Notes: generated by a model from the letters alone, not told the origin. A DNA stretch of 64,000 nt from Sporosarcina ureae (GCF_002101375.1 NZ_CP015207.1:2372001-2436000), one strand, 5' to 3'; positions 18,926 to 29,097 are shown, counted from the stretch's first letter. Made by a program: numbers and translations.

Positions 18926-18963
18926 AAATGCCCACAGAAGATTTTCTTCTGTGGGCATTTTTG
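18926..18963 (+). terminator. Terminator of pyrG
   Basis: AAATGCCCACAGAAGA and TCTTCTGTGGGCATTT form a perfect 16-bp stem with a 3-nt loop and flanking A and T runs, so it could work in both directions. Confidence 0.93.
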
Positions 18964-19006
18964 ACTTTATATATGACTAGAGATAAGAAAGTGGAGTGAG
19001 TGCATG

Positions 19007-19180
19007 GGATTTCCGCTCCAGATGGGGGACGCGTTCAGGAGGGCGCGGCCCAAGCCAAGTGAACAGCGAAGGGTTCGCTTTGCCGTATTTCTGTGTACTT
19101 TGCAGAAATTAAGGCATCTGTCTGGGGTCTTGAACTCGCGCTGATCCTCCCAGAGTCGCCCCCATCTTCCGCTACAATCC
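19007..19180. repeat. Dispersed palindromic element, copy B2, with structured interior
   Basis: It aligns along its length with B1. The roughly 70-nt centre, from AAGCCAAGTGAACAGCGAAG to AATTAAGGCATCTGTC, appears to differ at only one base, while the outer arms have diverged (CAGATGGGGGACGCG here, CAGCTGGGGACGCG in B1). Complementarity of the outer arms is retained (GATGGGGG with CCCCCATC). It sits in the gap between the convergent pyrG and ywjG genes. Confidence 0.85.
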
Positions 19181-19345
19181 TACTTTTGTAGTGGATGGAT
19201 GTAGACGACTTACTGGAAGTAGTATGCAAATATTCTTTAGCTCTAAACTTAGTTCAGTTCAAGTTCAAATAAAAGTCCAACAGAAAAAGTAATTACAATC
19301 GGAACTTCAATGGACCCTGATAAGTATCACCCATTCACATTGCAA

Positions 19346-19459
19346 GGGATTGGAGCGAGAGCCGTAACGAAGGACGGCTTTTGCGAGTAAAAGCGCAGCG
19401 GAGGGGTGTGGTTCACCGCCCACCCATAAGACACGCGTCCCCTCCGTAGCGCAAATCCC
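19346..19459. repeat. Dispersed palindromic element, copy B5
   Basis: A 114-bp copy with ends GGGATTGGAGCGA and TAGCGCAAATCCCC and the GGTTCACCGCCC and GCGTCCCCTCCG segments shared with B3/B4. An inner hairpin AGCCGTAACGAAGGACGGCT takes the place of the B1/B2 centre. It ends about 30 bp from the 3' end of ywjG. The 19181-19345 stretch between B2 and B5 shows no gene. Confidence 0.75.
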
Positions 19460-19490
19460 CACCCTAACACCACTGCCAGCCTATCCCAGA

Positions 19491-20018
19491 TTAAAGCCCG
19501 TCTTCTTCATCCGCCAACATATCATCAATCGAAAGCTTCACCGCCTCATACACAAACAACGCAGCAAGTGCATGGGGTTGTACGATTCTTTCGCCCGTAG
19601 GACCCGGAATCAATCCTTTTTTCAAACCTGTCGAAATATACGTGTAGGCAAGAGAAGCGAGTTCATTATCGTCATCATCCTTATCGGCAGCCAACACAGC
19701 AAACGGGATGAATTGATCTGCAAGCTTCCGTGCTAGCTCAAGCGCCTCGGGGTGATCTGTCTTTCGCACAAGTAACCATACGCGATCCGCCGTCGTCAGC
19801 TCTAACTCTTTTGTATAGCGAATAGCTCCATCTAACGGTTCGACACCATCTAGTGCAGTTGCAGTAACAGCCGCCAATTCATCAAAAGCTGCCAAGATGA
19901 TTCGTCCTTCGCCTACTACCGCTTGCGCCAATAAACGAGCAGTTTCTTCCATTGACTCTTCTTGTCCTTCTGCTATTCTTTCCAGTAGACCCCTAATTTG
20001 TGTAGTCAATATTTTCAT
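19491..20018 (-). CDS. ywjG: DUF2529 family protein
   Basis: A 175-residue cytosolic protein matching B. subtilis YwjG in position (between pyrG and spo0F) and character. It has no known function. The sequence looks like a SIS-like alpha/beta fold (RIILAAFDEL, RVWLLVRKTDHPEALELARK, FIPFAVLAADKD), which would suggest phosphosugar binding; this is inference. GGAGGG precedes ATG 20018. It is transcribed divergently from spo0F. Confidence 0.85.
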   Translation of the reverse strand: MKILTTQIRGLLERIAEGQEESMEETARLLAQAVVGEGRIILAAFDELAAVTATALDGVEPLDGAIRYTKELELTTADRVWLLVRKTDHPEALELARKLADQFIPFAVLAADKDDDDNELASLAYTYISTGLKKGLIPGPTGERIVQPHALAALFVYEAVKLSIDDMLADEEDGL

Positions 20019-20073
20019 GAAAATCCCTCCAAAAGCTCAGTATAAGTGAGAAAAGAAAGAAGTGCAAAATAGT

Positions 20074-20111
20074 TGACGAAAAATAGAGGAGTTTTTAGAA
20101 ATTTCTTGAAT
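20074..20111 (+). promoter_or_regulatory. Spo0A box and sigma-H promoter for spo0F
   Basis: TGACGAA (20074-20080) matches the Spo0A box core TGNCGAA. Seven bases on, AGGAGTT (20087-20093) and TGAAT (20107-20111), 13 bp apart, match the sigma-H -35 (AGGAWWT) and -10 (GAAT) elements. B. subtilis spo0F is known to be driven by sigma-H and regulated by Spo0A. A TATAAT near 20176 may be a sigma-A promoter. Confidence 0.65.
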
Positions 20112-20235
20112 AGTAAGACATATACAAATAGAAGCATTAGTGAATTTCTATAAATCGGGAATCACTATATACTTATAATAATAATAGGATTAAACCGATG
20201 GAGTTAGATCAAATATGTAAAATAAGGTGATCGGG

Positions 20236-20619
20236 ATGGGGGAAATTTGGATGAAGCATTTATTAATTGTGGATGACCAACCAGGGATTCGATTATTACT
20301 GGAGGAAATCTTCAAACCAACAGGAATAATGACAGCGCTTGCATCGAATGGAAAAGAAGCGTTAGAAATAGTTCAGAAACAAAATCCAGATTGTATTTTA
20401 CTTGATATGAAGATGCCCGGTATGAATGGGGTCGAAGTACTACGAGAAATCCGAACCCTCTCACCTGACGCAATTGTCATGATGATGACGGCGTACAGTG
20501 AAATTGAATTACTAGAAGATGCCAACAAACTGGGTATTGATCAGCACTTTACCAAGCCGTTTGATATATTCGAAGTGCGTGATAGTGTCTTAAAAAGGTT
20601 GGAATCACTAGACGGCTGA
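20236..20619 (+). CDS. spo0F: Sporulation response regulator Spo0F
   Basis: A single receiver domain with no output domain, the phosphorelay intermediate between sporulation kinases and Spo0B. The acidic pair is in LLIVDDQPGIR, the phosphoacceptor Asp in CILLDMKMPGMNG, the Thr in MMMTAYSE and the Lys in HFTKPFDIFEV; the KPFD motif is typical of Spo0F. ATG 20236 follows AAGGTGAT closely. ATG 20251, with GGGGGA before it, gives an N-terminus closer to B. subtilis Spo0F and is the alternative. Confidence 0.93.
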   Translation: MGEIWMKHLLIVDDQPGIRLLLEEIFKPTGIMTALASNGKEALEIVQKQNPDCILLDMKMPGMNGVEVLREIRTLSPDAIVMMMTAYSEIELLEDANKLGIDQHFTKPFDIFEVRDSVLKRLESLDG

Positions 20620-20716
20620 TAGTAGTAATCAGCGTATGAATTTGATATGCTAGTGGATAGAAATTAATATAATAAAAACACATAAAATTCGTGGGAAACT
20701 CAAGGAGGAATTTAAT

Positions 20717-21574
20717 ATGCCGCTGGTCTCGATGAAGGAAATGATGATTCAAGGTAAAGAGCAAGGATATGCAATCGGTCAATTTAACCTGAATAACCTG
20801 GAATATACGCAAGCGATCTTACAAGCAGCTGAAGAAGAGAAATCACCTGTTATTTTAGGTGTATCAGAAGGCGCTGCACGTTATATGGGCGGATTCAAAA
20901 CAGTCGTTATGATGGTCAAAGGATTAATGGAAGACTACGGGACGACTGTGCCGGTAGCGATTCATTTGGATCATGGTTCTAGCTTTGAGAAGTGTAAAGA
21001 AGCGATCGAAGCAGGTTTCACTTCTGTTATGATTGATGCATCTTCTAAATCACTTGAAGAAAACATTGAAATCACGAAAAAAGTGGTAGATTTCGCGAAG
21101 CAACATAATGTATCGGTAGAAGCTGAACTTGGCGTAGTAGGCGGTCAAGAAGACGACGTGATTGCAGACGGCGTTATTTATGCAGATCCAGCTGAATGTA
21201 AAGAGCTTGTAGAAAAGACAGGTATAGATTGTCTGGCACCTGCACTTGGTTCTGTACATGGACCGTATAAAGGTGAACCGAATCTTGGGTTTGAAGAGAT
21301 GGAAGAAATTTCACAACAAGGAGATATTCCACTTGTGTTGCACGGAGGTACAGGTATTCCGACGAAGGATATCCAACGTGCCATTTCACTTGGTACGTCT
21401 AAAATCAACGTCAACACAGAAAATCAAATTCAAGGAACACAAGTTGTGCGCGACGTCTTAAACGAAGATTCCGAAGTCTATGATCCACGTAAGTACCTTG
21501 GACCAATGCGCGAAGCGATTAAAGCTACAGTAATCGGCAAAATGCGTGAGTTTGGTAGTTCAAAGCAAGCGTAA
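20717..21574 (+). CDS. fbaA: Class II fructose-bisphosphate aldolase
   Basis: A 285-residue zinc-dependent aldolase that splits fructose-1,6-bisphosphate in glycolysis and gluconeogenesis. The zinc site is seen in [11 protein letters not shown], the [12 protein letters not shown] segment and [12 protein letters not shown], and the phosphate-binding part in [10 protein letters not shown] and [15 protein letters not shown] precedes ATG 20717. It follows spo0F, as in Bacillus. Confidence 0.96.
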   Translation: MPLVSMKEMMIQGKEQGYAIGQFNLNNLEYTQAILQAAEEEKSPVILGVSEGAARYMGGFKTVVMMVKGLMEDYGTTVPVAIHLDHGSSFEKCKEAIEAGFTSVMIDASSKSLEENIEITKKVVDFAKQHNVSVEAELGVVGGQEDDVIADGVIYADPAECKELVEKTGIDCLAPALGSVHGPYKGEPNLGFEEMEEISQQGDIPLVLHGGTGIPTKDIQRAISLGTSKINVNTENQIQGTQVVRDVLNEDSEVYDPRKYLGPMREAIKATVIGKMREFGSSKQA

Positions 21575-21594
21575 TTACAGAATTTCGATAGAAC

Positions 21595-21632
21595 AAAGGA
21601 GGAGCGCAATATGTCTCCTTCTTTTGCTTTTT
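21595..21632 (+). terminator. Probable terminator after fbaA
   Basis: AAGGAG and CTCCTT pair around a 13-nt loop, followed by CTTTTGCTTTTT. The stem is short, so partial readthrough into the next gene is likely. Confidence 0.5.
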
Positions 21633-21670
21633 AGCTAAATAAATAGCCAACAACTAGGAGGACAACACAC

Positions 21671-22318
21671 GTGAAATTTTTTATAGATACAGCCAATTTT
21701 GAGGAAATTAAAGAAGCGCATAGCTGGGGGATCATCTCTGGTGTCACGACCAACCCATCGCTTGTTGCGAAAGAAAATATTTCATTCCATGACCGCTTGA
21801 AAGAAATTACAGCACTCGTACCGGGTTCTGTCAGTGCGGAAGTAATCGCTCTAGATGCAGAAGGTATGATTGAAGAAGGGCGCAAACTTGCGGCACTTGC
21901 AGAGAACATCACGGTGAAATTACCGATGACACCTGAAGGGTTGAAAGCTTGTTCTGTATTTGCAGCAGAGGGTATCAAAACGAACGTTACTCTCGTTTTC
22001 AGTGCCAATCAAGCCTTGCTTGCAGCTCGCGCAGGTGCGACATACGTTTCACCGTTCATCGGACGTTTAGACGACATTGGCCAAAATGGCGTAGAATTAA
22101 TCGAAACGATCTCGGATATCTTTACGATTCACGACTTAGATACACAAATTATCGCAGCTTCCATCAGACATCCACAGCATATTACGGCTGCCGCACTGGC
22201 AGGAGCGCATATTGCAACAACTCCATTCAACGTACTTCAGAGTCTGTTTGCACATCCATTGACAACTAAAGGAATTGACCAGTTTTTGAAGGACTGGGAA
22301 ACCAGAACGAATAAGTGA
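21671..22318 (+). CDS. fsa: Transaldolase/fructose-6-phosphate aldolase family protein
   Basis: A 215-residue short transaldolase (TalC/FSA type). [25 protein letters not shown], the Schiff-base Lys in ITVKLPMT, and [13 protein letters not shown] are present. The family moves dihydroxyacetone units or cleaves fructose-6-phosphate; the B. subtilis homologue is annotated as transaldolase. A strong AGGAGG precedes GTG 21671. Its stop overlaps the leader of murAB. Confidence 0.93.
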   Translation: MKFFIDTANFEEIKEAHSWGIISGVTTNPSLVAKENISFHDRLKEITALVPGSVSAEVIALDAEGMIEEGRKLAALAENITVKLPMTPEGLKACSVFAAEGIKTNVTLVFSANQALLAARAGATYVSPFIGRLDDIGQNGVELIETISDIFTIHDLDTQIIAASIRHPQHITAAALAGAHIATTPFNVLQSLFAHPLTTKGIDQFLKDWETRTNK

Positions 22319-22338
22319 TAGAACAAAAGGAGCTTGAA

Positions 22339-23616
22339 ATGGACGTTTATAAAATCAAAGGGGGAAAACGACTGCAAGGAACGATCAGAGTAAGTGGAGC
22401 GAAGAACAGCGCAGTGGCACTTATTCCCGCTGCTATTCTAGCTGACTCACCTGTTACAATTGCAGGTCTTCCCGAAATTTCAGATGTCTATACATTGCAG
22501 GCGCTCGTCGAAGAAATCGGCGGCAAAGTGGAAATGAAAGATGGCACGATGATTATCGATCCAACTGAAATCATTTCTATGCCATTGCCTAACGGTAACG
22601 TCAAAAAACTTCGTGCATCCTACTATATGATGGGAGCGATGCTTGGCAAGTTCAAGCATGCAGTCATCGGATTACCTGGAGGTTGTCATTTAGGGCCACG
22701 TCCGATTGATCAACACATAAAAGGCTTTGAAGCACTTGGTGCAAAAGTCGAAAATGAACATGGCGCTATTTATTTGCGTGCAGATGAGTTGTATGGCGCG
22801 AAAATTTATTTAGACGTCGTCAGCGTGGGAGCTACGATTAATATTATGCTGGCCGCTGTTAAAGCAAAAGGTAAAACAGTTATTGAAAACGCTGCGAAAG
22901 AACCTGAAATTATTGATGTTGCGACTTTGCTTTCCAATATGGGCGCGAATATTAAAGGTGCAGGAACGAACGTTATTCGAATCGAAGGCGTAGAAACCTT
23001 GCACGGTACGAAACATACAATCATTCCAGACCGTATTGAAACAGGTACACATATGATAATGGCAGCTGCAATTGGAGATGGCATCACAATCGATAATGTC
23101 ATTCCGTTGCACGTTGAAGCTGTTACAGCGAAACTTCGTGAAATGGGTGTGAAAGTAGAAGTCGGTGAAGAACAGATTTTCATTCCGAAAACTGAAAAAC
23201 TTCATGCCGTCGATGTGAAAACTCTCGTCTATCCGGGGTTCCCGACAGACTTGCAGCAACCATTTGGCGTTTTGTCGACACAAGCAGAAGGTTCATCCAT
23301 TCTGACAGACACGATCTATCCGGCACGTTTTAAACAAATCGATGAGCTTCGTCGAATGAATGCTGACGGTAGAGTAGAAGGTCGATCAGCCATCATAACA
23401 GGACCAACAGAATTGCAAGCTGCAACAGTGGAAGCTACAGATTTACGTGCCGGCGCTGCGCTATTGATTGCGGGCTTATTAGCAAGCGGAGAAACAGAAA
23501 TTCATGAAATTGAACATATTGAACGTGGATATGGCGACATTATTGAGAAGCTGCAAAATCTCGGTGCCGATATCAATAAAGTAAAAGTGCTCACTCCATC
23601 TTCAATTTCTGAGTGA
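22339..23616 (+). CDS. murAB: UDP-N-acetylglucosamine 1-carboxyvinyltransferase (second MurA)
   Basis: A 425-residue MurA enzyme that transfers enolpyruvate from PEP to UDP-GlcNAc in the first committed step of peptidoglycan synthesis. The fosfomycin-target Cys is in [25 protein letters not shown] near the N-terminus and the [15 protein letters not shown] segment are conserved. AAAGGAG before ATG 22339 fixes the start. It is the paralogue of murAA at 47680-48975; the fsa-murAB-glpX-rho context identifies it as the Bacillus MurAB/MurZ copy. Confidence 0.94.
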   Translation: MDVYKIKGGKRLQGTIRVSGAKNSAVALIPAAILADSPVTIAGLPEISDVYTLQALVEEIGGKVEMKDGTMIIDPTEIISMPLPNGNVKKLRASYYMMGAMLGKFKHAVIGLPGGCHLGPRPIDQHIKGFEALGAKVENEHGAIYLRADELYGAKIYLDVVSVGATINIMLAAVKAKGKTVIENAAKEPEIIDVATLLSNMGANIKGAGTNVIRIEGVETLHGTKHTIIPDRIETGTHMIMAAAIGDGITIDNVIPLHVEAVTAKLREMGVKVEVGEEQIFIPKTEKLHAVDVKTLVYPGFPTDLQQPFGVLSTQAEGSSILTDTIYPARFKQIDELRRMNADGRVEGRSAIITGPTELQAATVEATDLRAGAALLIAGLLASGETEIHEIEHIERGYGDIIEKLQNLGADINKVKVLTPSSISE

Positions 23617-23753
23617 CGCAAATTGTCAAAACGTGTATAATGGACTCAAACGACACATCCATTACGTAGAAAGTAGCCGATGGATGCGGACGTAGGCAAA
23701 TGAAAGGTAATACGCAATACGCGCCTTACCGCAAACAGGAGGAACAAAACATT

Positions 23754-24719
23754 ATGGAACGTAGTTTATCAATGGAATTAGTACGTGTAACAGAGGCAGC
23801 AGCCGTTGCGGCAGCCCGTTGGATGGGACGCGGTTTAAAGAACGAAGCAGATGACGCGGCAACAGAAGCTATGCGTACGGTATTCGATACAATTCCTATG
23901 GAAGGCGTAGTCGTTATTGGTGAAGGTGAAATGGACGAAGCGCCTATGCTGTATATCGGTGAAGAGCTTGGAACAGGCCACGGACCTGCTGTAGATATCG
24001 CTGTTGATCCAGTCGAAGGTACGAATATTGTAGCAGCAGGTGGATGGAACGCATTAGCAGTTCTTGCTGTTGCAGATAAAGGCAACTTGCTAAATGCACC
24101 GGATATGTACATGGACAAAATCGCAGTAGGACCTGAAGCGGTTGGTAAAATTGACATCGACGCAAGCGTTACAGATAACTTAAAGGCTGTAGCAAAAGCG
24201 AAAAATAAATCTGTATCTGACTTAGTAGCATCTGTCTTGAATCGTGAACGCCACGCAGCAATCATCGAAGAAATTCGTGAAGCGGGTGCACGTATTAAAT
24301 TGATCGAAGATGGCGACGTAGCAGCTGCTATTAACACAGCGTTCGATGATACAGGTGTGGATATTTTATTCGGTAGAGGCGGTGCTCCTGAAGGGGTAAT
24401 CGCAGCGGTCGGATTGAAATGTCTTGGCGGAGAAATCCAAGGGCGTCTCGTTCCTTCAAATGATGAAGAGAGAGAACGTTGCATCAAAATGGGCATCGAC
24501 GTAGACAAAGTGCTAATGATGGACGATTTGGTAAAAGGAGACGACTGTATTTTCGCAGCAACTGGTGTAACAGACGGCGAATTGATGGATGGCGTACAGT
24601 TTAAAGGTTCGTACTGCCGAACTCAGTCGATCGTTATGCGCTCGAAATCAGGAACTATTCGTTTCGTAGAAGGTCGCCACAGCATGAAGAAAAAACCTCT
24701 TCTCGTAATGCAAGACTAA
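23754..24719 (+). CDS. glpX: Class II fructose-1,6-bisphosphatase
   Basis: A 321-residue GlpX-type phosphatase removing the 1-phosphate of fructose-1,6-bisphosphate in gluconeogenesis. The metal-binding segments [15 protein letters not shown] and [13 protein letters not shown] and the conserved [11 protein letters not shown] are seen. AGGAGG lies just before ATG 23754; an upstream in-frame start lacks it. A TATAAT at about 23635 suggests its own promoter. Confidence 0.95.
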   Translation: MERSLSMELVRVTEAAAVAAARWMGRGLKNEADDAATEAMRTVFDTIPMEGVVVIGEGEMDEAPMLYIGEELGTGHGPAVDIAVDPVEGTNIVAAGGWNALAVLAVADKGNLLNAPDMYMDKIAVGPEAVGKIDIDASVTDNLKAVAKAKNKSVSDLVASVLNRERHAAIIEEIREAGARIKLIEDGDVAAAINTAFDDTGVDILFGRGGAPEGVIAAVGLKCLGGEIQGRLVPSNDEERERCIKMGIDVDKVLMMDDLVKGDDCIFAATGVTDGELMDGVQFKGSYCRTQSIVMRSKSGTIRFVEGRHSMKKKPLLVMQD

Positions 24720-24729
24720 CTCCCTCAAT

Positions 24730-24756
24730 ACCCGGCGTCACAGCCGGGTTTCTATT
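24730..24756 (+). terminator. Terminator of glpX
   Basis: ACCCGGC and GCCGGGT form a 7-bp GC-rich stem followed by TTCTATTT, 10 bp after the glpX stop. Confidence 0.75.
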
Positions 24757-24793
24757 TCCTAAAACTATTTAGATCCATAATGTCCGGCTACTG

Positions 24794-24831
24794 AAGGAAA
24801 GGAAGTACACCATGTACTTTCCTTTCTATTT
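24794..24831 (+). promoter_or_regulatory. Hairpin in the rho leader, possible attenuator
   Basis: GAAAGGAAGTACA and TGTACTTTCCTTTC pair almost perfectly (one bulged A) with a T-containing tail, about 50 bp before the rho start. In B. subtilis rho is known to limit its own expression by leader termination, so this may be part of such control. The stem is AT-rich and the T run is interrupted. Confidence 0.45.
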
Positions 24832-24879
24832 ACTATGCCGAATTTCCCATACAATAAATGAAGAGTGGTGTACGCATAG

Positions 24880-26160
24880 ATGACAATGATTACCCTTGCG
24901 GACCTTGAGAATATGACGCTTAAAGAGTTATACTCTCTTGCAAAGCAGTTTAAGATTACCAACTATAGCAAACTGACAAAGAAAGAATTGGTCTTCGCTA
25001 TATTAAAATCCCGCGCCGAACAAGAAGGCTTTTTCTTCATGGAAGGCGTCCTCGAAATTATTCAATCTGAAGGGTACGGATTCCTACGTCCTATTAATTA
25101 CTCATCCAGTTCAGAAGATATCTACATCTCAGCATCCCAAATCCGTCGCTTCGATCTGCGTAACGGTGACAAAGTAACAGGTAAAGTCCGTCCGCCAAAA
25201 GAAAACGAACGTTTCTATGGTTTATTACAAGTGGAAGCGGTCAATGGGCAAAATCCGGAAGTCGCACGCGAACGCGTTCATTTCCCGGCATTGACACCTT
25301 TGTATCCGGATCGTCAAATTAATTTGGAAACGTCAAAGAGCAATGTTTCCACACGTATCATGGACCTCGTCTCGCCAGTCGGATTTGGTCAACGTGGATT
25401 AATCGTCGCTCCTCCGAAAGCCGGTAAAACGATGTTGCTGAAAGAAATCGCCAACTCGATTACAACAAATCATCCTGACGCGGAACTCATTGTACTACTG
25501 ATCGACGAACGTCCAGAAGAAGTAACGGACATCGAACGTTCTGTTAAAGCAGATGTAGTCAGTTCCACATTCGATGAAGTACCTCAAAACCACGTTAAAG
25601 TGGCTGAACTCGTACTTGAGCGCGCGATGCGTCTCGTCGAAAGTAAACGCGACGTCATTATCTTAATGGACTCCATCACACGGTTGGCACGCGCATTCAA
25701 CTTGGTCATCCCACCAAGCGGACGCACACTGTCTGGAGGAATCGACCCAGCGGCTTTCCACCGACCAAAGAGATTCTTTGGCGCTGCACGTAACATCGAA
25801 GAAGGCGGAAGCTTAACCATCCTTGCCACAGCCCTAGTCGAAACCGGCTCGCGCATGGACGAAGTCATCTACGAAGAATTTAAAGGAACCGGCAACATGG
25901 AGCTACACCTAGACCGTAACCTAGCCGAACGCAGAATCTTCCCAGCACTCGATATCCGTCGCTCCGGCACACGAAAAGAAGAACTACTCATTCCGAAAGA
26001 CAACTTGGAAAAATTGTGGGCCATTAGAAAAACATTTTCAGATTCCCACGACTTCACCGAACGCTTCATGAAAAAATTGAGCCAGTCCGAAAACAACGAA
26101 GAATTCTTCAACAAGCTTAACGAAGAAATGAAAGCAAAAAAAGGTAAGGGACTCATCTGA
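24880..26160 (+). CDS. rho: Transcription termination factor Rho
   Basis: A 426-residue hexameric RNA helicase. The N-terminal Rho_N domain ([19 protein letters not shown]) is followed by the RNA-binding cold-shock-like domain ([18 protein letters not shown]). The ATPase carries P-loop [15 protein letters not shown], Walker [17 protein letters not shown] and [20 protein letters not shown]. The start is ATG 24880 (or 24886) with only a weak GAGTGG site. It follows glpX, as in Bacillus. Confidence 0.96.
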   Translation: MTMITLADLENMTLKELYSLAKQFKITNYSKLTKKELVFAILKSRAEQEGFFFMEGVLEIIQSEGYGFLRPINYSSSSEDIYISASQIRRFDLRNGDKVTGKVRPPKENERFYGLLQVEAVNGQNPEVARERVHFPALTPLYPDRQINLETSKSNVSTRIMDLVSPVGFGQRGLIVAPPKAGKTMLLKEIANSITTNHPDAELIVLLIDERPEEVTDIERSVKADVVSSTFDEVPQNHVKVAELVLERAMRLVESKRDVIILMDSITRLARAFNLVIPPSGRTLSGGIDPAAFHRPKRFFGAARNIEEGGSLTILATALVETGSRMDEVIYEEFKGTGNMELHLDRNLAERRIFPALDIRRSGTRKEELLIPKDNLEKLWAIRKTFSDSHDFTERFMKKLSQSENNEEFFNKLNEEMKAKKGKGLI

Positions 26161-26249
26161 TGTACTAAGATTGAAAGTTGATTTTCTGCTCTTAATCCAA
26201 CATAAAAAAGTAATGTGTGTACTCATAAGGCAAGGTAGCAGCGAAAATT

Positions 26250-26302
26250 GAGGGACGAGTGGTCTTCCGGAAAGCGTCACCCAGCTGTAGCGGAAACCTA
26301 AC
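26250..26302. repeat. Degenerate fragment of the dispersed palindromic element, B6
   Basis: CTTCCGGAAAGCGTC-ACCC-AGCTGTAGCGGAAACC resembles the right arm of B3 (CTCCCGGAAAAGCGTCCCC...TGTAGCTCCAATCC). The left arm is not clear. It is the only recognisable feature of the first half of the 26161-26523 gap. Confidence 0.45.
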
Positions 26303-26346
26303 TCTTTGCCAAGTCCGCTTATCCATTAAATACCCAAATCAAACAG

Positions 26347-26375
26347 TTGCACAACGTATCGGATTTTGCTATACT
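26347..26375 (+). promoter_or_regulatory. Sigma-A promoter of rpmE
   Basis: TTGCAC (26347-26352) and TATACT (26370-26375) are 17 bp apart, giving a start site near 26382 and a leader of about 140 nt. Confidence 0.7.
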
Positions 26376-26380
26376 AATCA

Positions 26381-26520
26381 AGTACAGTTTTCTGTACACC
26401 GCATATACGGCTGACAAACACGGGTCGTGTACGGCATCGATCGTTTTATTGGCAACTGGTCAATGAAACATCCATAATTTCACACTCTGTTCCAGATGGT
26501 TCAGGGCGAAAGGAGAGATA
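26381..26520 (+). promoter_or_regulatory. Structured rpmE 5' leader, candidate L31 autoregulatory element
   Basis: The leader begins with a hairpin, GTACAG-TTTT-CTGTAC. GTACAC (from about 26393) can pair with GTGTAC (about 26427) to enclose a larger loop. Ribosomal protein L31 leaders are described in Firmicutes, so an autogenous binding site is plausible. I did not match the published consensus, so this rests on length and pairing only. Confidence 0.35.
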
Positions 26521-26523
26521 TCG

Positions 26524-26739
26524 ATGAAAGCAGGAATTCATCCCAATTACAAACTTGCAACAGTAACTTGCTCATGTGGCAATACATTTGAAACAGGTTC
26601 TGTAAAAGAAGATATTCGAGTGGAAGTATGCTCAGAATGTCACCCATTCTATACTGGCCGTCAGAAGTTTGCTACTGCAGATGGACGAGTTGACCGTTTC
26701 AACAAAAAATACGGCATCAAGTCAGAAGAACAAGAGTAA
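26524..26739 (+). CDS. rpmE: 50S ribosomal protein L31 (zinc-binding type)
   Basis: A 71-residue L31 with the four zinc-ribbon cysteines (TCSCGNTF and [15 protein letters not shown]), the C+ form used when zinc is plentiful. AAAGGAGAG precedes ATG 26524. It is monocistronic between its promoter and a terminator, downstream of rho as in Bacillus. Confidence 0.96.
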   Translation: MKAGIHPNYKLATVTCSCGNTFETGSVKEDIRVEVCSECHPFYTGRQKFATADGRVDRFNKKYGIKSEEQE

Positions 26740-26749
26740 TAAAAGCCAG

Positions 26750-26790
26750 ATACCCGTCAGGTGCAGTCGTGCCAGACGGGTATTTTTATT
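26750..26790 (+). terminator. Terminator of rpmE
   Basis: ATACCCGTC and GACGGGTAT form a 9-bp stem enclosing a 16-nt loop, followed by TTTTATT. A degenerate first unit of array A2 begins at about 26796. Confidence 0.85.
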
Positions 26791-26795
26791 AATTT

Positions 26796-27290
26796 ATTGC
26801 GTAGTTGTGTGAAAAGCGCTCTATCTGTGTGTGTGTCCGCTCATAGTTGCGCGAAAAGCGCTCTATCTGTGTGTGAATCCGCTCATAGTTGCGCGAAAAG
26901 CGCTCAATCCGCGTGTGAATCCGCTCATAGTTGCACGCAAAGCGCCCAATCCGCGTGTGTACCCGCTCATAGTTGCGTGAAAAGCGCTCAATCCGCGTGT
27001 GTACCCGCTCATAGTTGCGCGAAAAGCGCTCAATCCGCGTGTGTACCCGCTCATAGTTGCGTGAAAAGCGCTCAATCCGCGTGTGTACCCGCTCATAGTT
27101 GCACGCAAAGTGCTCAATCCGCGTGTGTACCCGCTCATAGTTGCACGCAAAGCGCTCAATCCGCGTGTGTACTCGCTCATAGTTGCGTGAAAAGCGCTCA
27201 ATCCGTGTGTGTACCCGCTCATAGTCGTGCGTTAGGCGCTCTATCCGCGTGTGTACCCGCTCATAGTCGCACATTATTCGCTCTAATCAC
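26796..27290 (+). repeat. Array A2: 21-bp phased tandem repeat, 42-bp higher-order unit
   Basis: Units alternate between CGCTCATAGTTGCGCGAAAAG and CGCTCAATCCGCGTGTGTACC types, each 21 bp. Cores run from 26817 to 27279 with exactly 22 x 21 bp between them, preceded by a degenerate unit at 26796. The array fills the space between the rpmE terminator and the tdk ribosome site. Frames are open on both strands, giving apparent proteins of 119-181 residues. None has a ribosome site, so they are not called as genes. Confidence 0.95.
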
Positions 27291-27331
27291 ATCACCACAT
27301 ACATAAGCACGACATCGAAAGGAGATTGACC

Positions 27332-27928
27332 ATGTACGTTTCAATGCAAGGCGGCTGGATGGAAGTCATCTGCGGCAGTATGTTTTCAGGTAAATCGGAG
27401 GAGCTCATTCGCCGCATTCGTCGCGCGGAATTTGCCAAACAAAAGATTGCGGTATTCAAACCAGCGATTGACGATAGGTATAGTGAGGAAGCTGTTGTCA
27501 GCCATGATGGCACGTCAACTATTGCCAATCCCATTTCCAAAGCGAGCGAAATACTGGACCTCGTATCAGATGATTTCGATGTGGTCGCCATTGATGAAGC
27601 TCAATTTTTCGACAAAGATATTATAGATGTCGCGATCGCACTTGCTGATCGCGGATTTCGCGTGATCATTGCAGGACTCGATCAAGACTTCAGAGGTGAA
27701 CCGTTCGGGCCGATGCCGGAGTTAATGGCAGTGGCCGAACTGGTAACAAAACTTCAAGCGGTCTGTACCGTTTGTGGATCACCTTCAAGCCGAACGCAAC
27801 GATTAATAGATGGACAACCTGCATGCCAAGATGATCCTATCATTCTTGTCGGTGCATCCGAAGCGTACGAACCACGTTGCCGTCAGCACCACCAAGTACC
27901 CGTCAGTCGTGCGCAGCATGCAAAATAA
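27332..27928 (+). CDS. tdk: Thymidine kinase
   Basis: A 198-residue type II thymidine kinase of the pyrimidine salvage pathway. The P-loop is [20 protein letters not shown], followed by DEAQFF (Walker B), [15 protein letters not shown] and zinc-binding CTVCG. The second zinc pair, normally CRxCH, appears as RCRQHH near the end. AAAGGAG with 7 bp spacing selects ATG 27332. Confidence 0.94.
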   Translation: MYVSMQGGWMEVICGSMFSGKSEELIRRIRRAEFAKQKIAVFKPAIDDRYSEEAVVSHDGTSTIANPISKASEILDLVSDDFDVVAIDEAQFFDKDIIDVAIALADRGFRVIIAGLDQDFRGEPFGPMPELMAVAELVTKLQAVCTVCGSPSSRTQRLIDGQPACQDDPIILVGASEAYEPRCRQHHQVPVSRAQHAK

Positions 27929-27936
27929 ACATATTT

Positions 27937-27990
27937 CCGTCTATCCTAAAGCAAGAAAGGATAGACGGTTCTGCTATATACTAGTATATA
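27937..27990 (+). promoter_or_regulatory. 11-bp hairpin and 16-bp palindrome in the prfA leader
   Basis: CCGTCTATCCT (27937-27947) and AGGATAGACGG (27958-27968) form a perfect 11-bp stem with a weak T tail, probably a tdk terminator. Next comes TATATACTAGTATATA (27975-27990), a perfect 16-bp palindrome, 30 bp before the prfA start. The palindrome could be an operator or promoter element. Confidence 0.5.
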
Positions 27991-28020
27991 ACCCATTATT
28001 TCAGAAGAGGTGAACCGACT

Positions 28021-29097
28021 ATGTTCGATAGACTACAAGCAGTGGAAGACCGGTATGATCGACTCAATGAACTACTTAGTGACCCGGAAATTGTCAATGA
28101 TCTAGATAAATTACGAAACTATTCAAAAGAACAATCTGATTTACAAGACACGGTCGAAGTATACCGTGAATACAAAAGTGTCTACACTCAATATAACCAT
28201 GCGAAAGAAATGCAAGATGAGCCACTTGATGACGAAATGAAAGAATTAGTCAAAATGGAAATCGATGAACTCGAAGACCGTATCGAGTCGCTTGAAGAAC
28301 AATTAAAAGTATTATTAATTCCCAAAGACCCGAATGACAATAAAAGTGTCATCATGGAAATCCGAGGCGCTGCAGGTGGAGACGAGGCGGCCTTATTTGC
28401 CAGTAGTTTATATCGTATGTATACACGCTACGCGGAAATGAATCATTGGAAAGTGGAAGTGATCGATTCATCACCAACTGAACTTGGCGGATTCAAAGAA
28501 ATTATTTTCATGATCGATGGCAAAGGTGCTTATTCCAAGTTGAAGTACGAAAACGGAGCGCACCGCGTGCAACGTGTACCGGAAACGGAATCAGGTGGAC
28601 GAACACATACGTCGACTGCTACCGTTGCGTGCTTGCCCGAAGCAGAAGAAGTAGAAATTGAGATTCATGACAAAGATATCCGTACCGATACATTCGCTTC
28701 ATCGGGACCGGGCGGACAATCCGTCAACACGACCATGTCTGCAGTGCGCCTTACGCATTTGCCGACTGGGACGACGGTATCGATTCAAGACGAAAAATCC
28801 CAAATCAAAAATAAAGAAAAAGCGATGAAAGTCTTGCGTGCGCGTGTCTACGATAAGTTTATGCAAGAAGTGCAAGCGGAATACGATGAAAAGCGGAAAA
28901 CGGCCGTTGGATCAGGGGATCGTTCTGAGCGCATTCGCACATACAACTTCCCGCAAAATCGTGTGACTGACCACCGAATCGGCTTGACCATCCAAAAACT
29001 CGATCAGATTATAGAAGGGAAATTGGATGAAGTAATTGATGCATTGATTATAGAAGAACAAGCACATCGCTTGGAAAGTTTGGATCGCAATGACTGA
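28021..29097 (+). CDS. prfA: Peptide chain release factor 1
   Basis: A 358-residue class I release factor reading UAA/UAG. The GGQ motif is in [20 protein letters not shown], and the domain II region has the PET-type anticodon tripeptide context ([18 protein letters not shown]). AAGAGGTGA precedes ATG 28021. It overlaps prmC by 8 bp; PrmC methylates the GGQ glutamine, a functional pairing kept in most bacteria. Confidence 0.96.
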   Translation: MFDRLQAVEDRYDRLNELLSDPEIVNDLDKLRNYSKEQSDLQDTVEVYREYKSVYTQYNHAKEMQDEPLDDEMKELVKMEIDELEDRIESLEEQLKVLLIPKDPNDNKSVIMEIRGAAGGDEAALFASSLYRMYTRYAEMNHWKVEVIDSSPTELGGFKEIIFMIDGKGAYSKLKYENGAHRVQRVPETESGGRTHTSTATVACLPEAEEVEIEIHDKDIRTDTFASSGPGGQSVNTTMSAVRLTHLPTGTTVSIQDEKSQIKNKEKAMKVLRARVYDKFMQEVQAEYDEKRKTAVGSGDRSERIRTYNFPQNRVTDHRIGLTIQKLDQIIEGKLDEVIDALIIEEQAHRLESLDRND

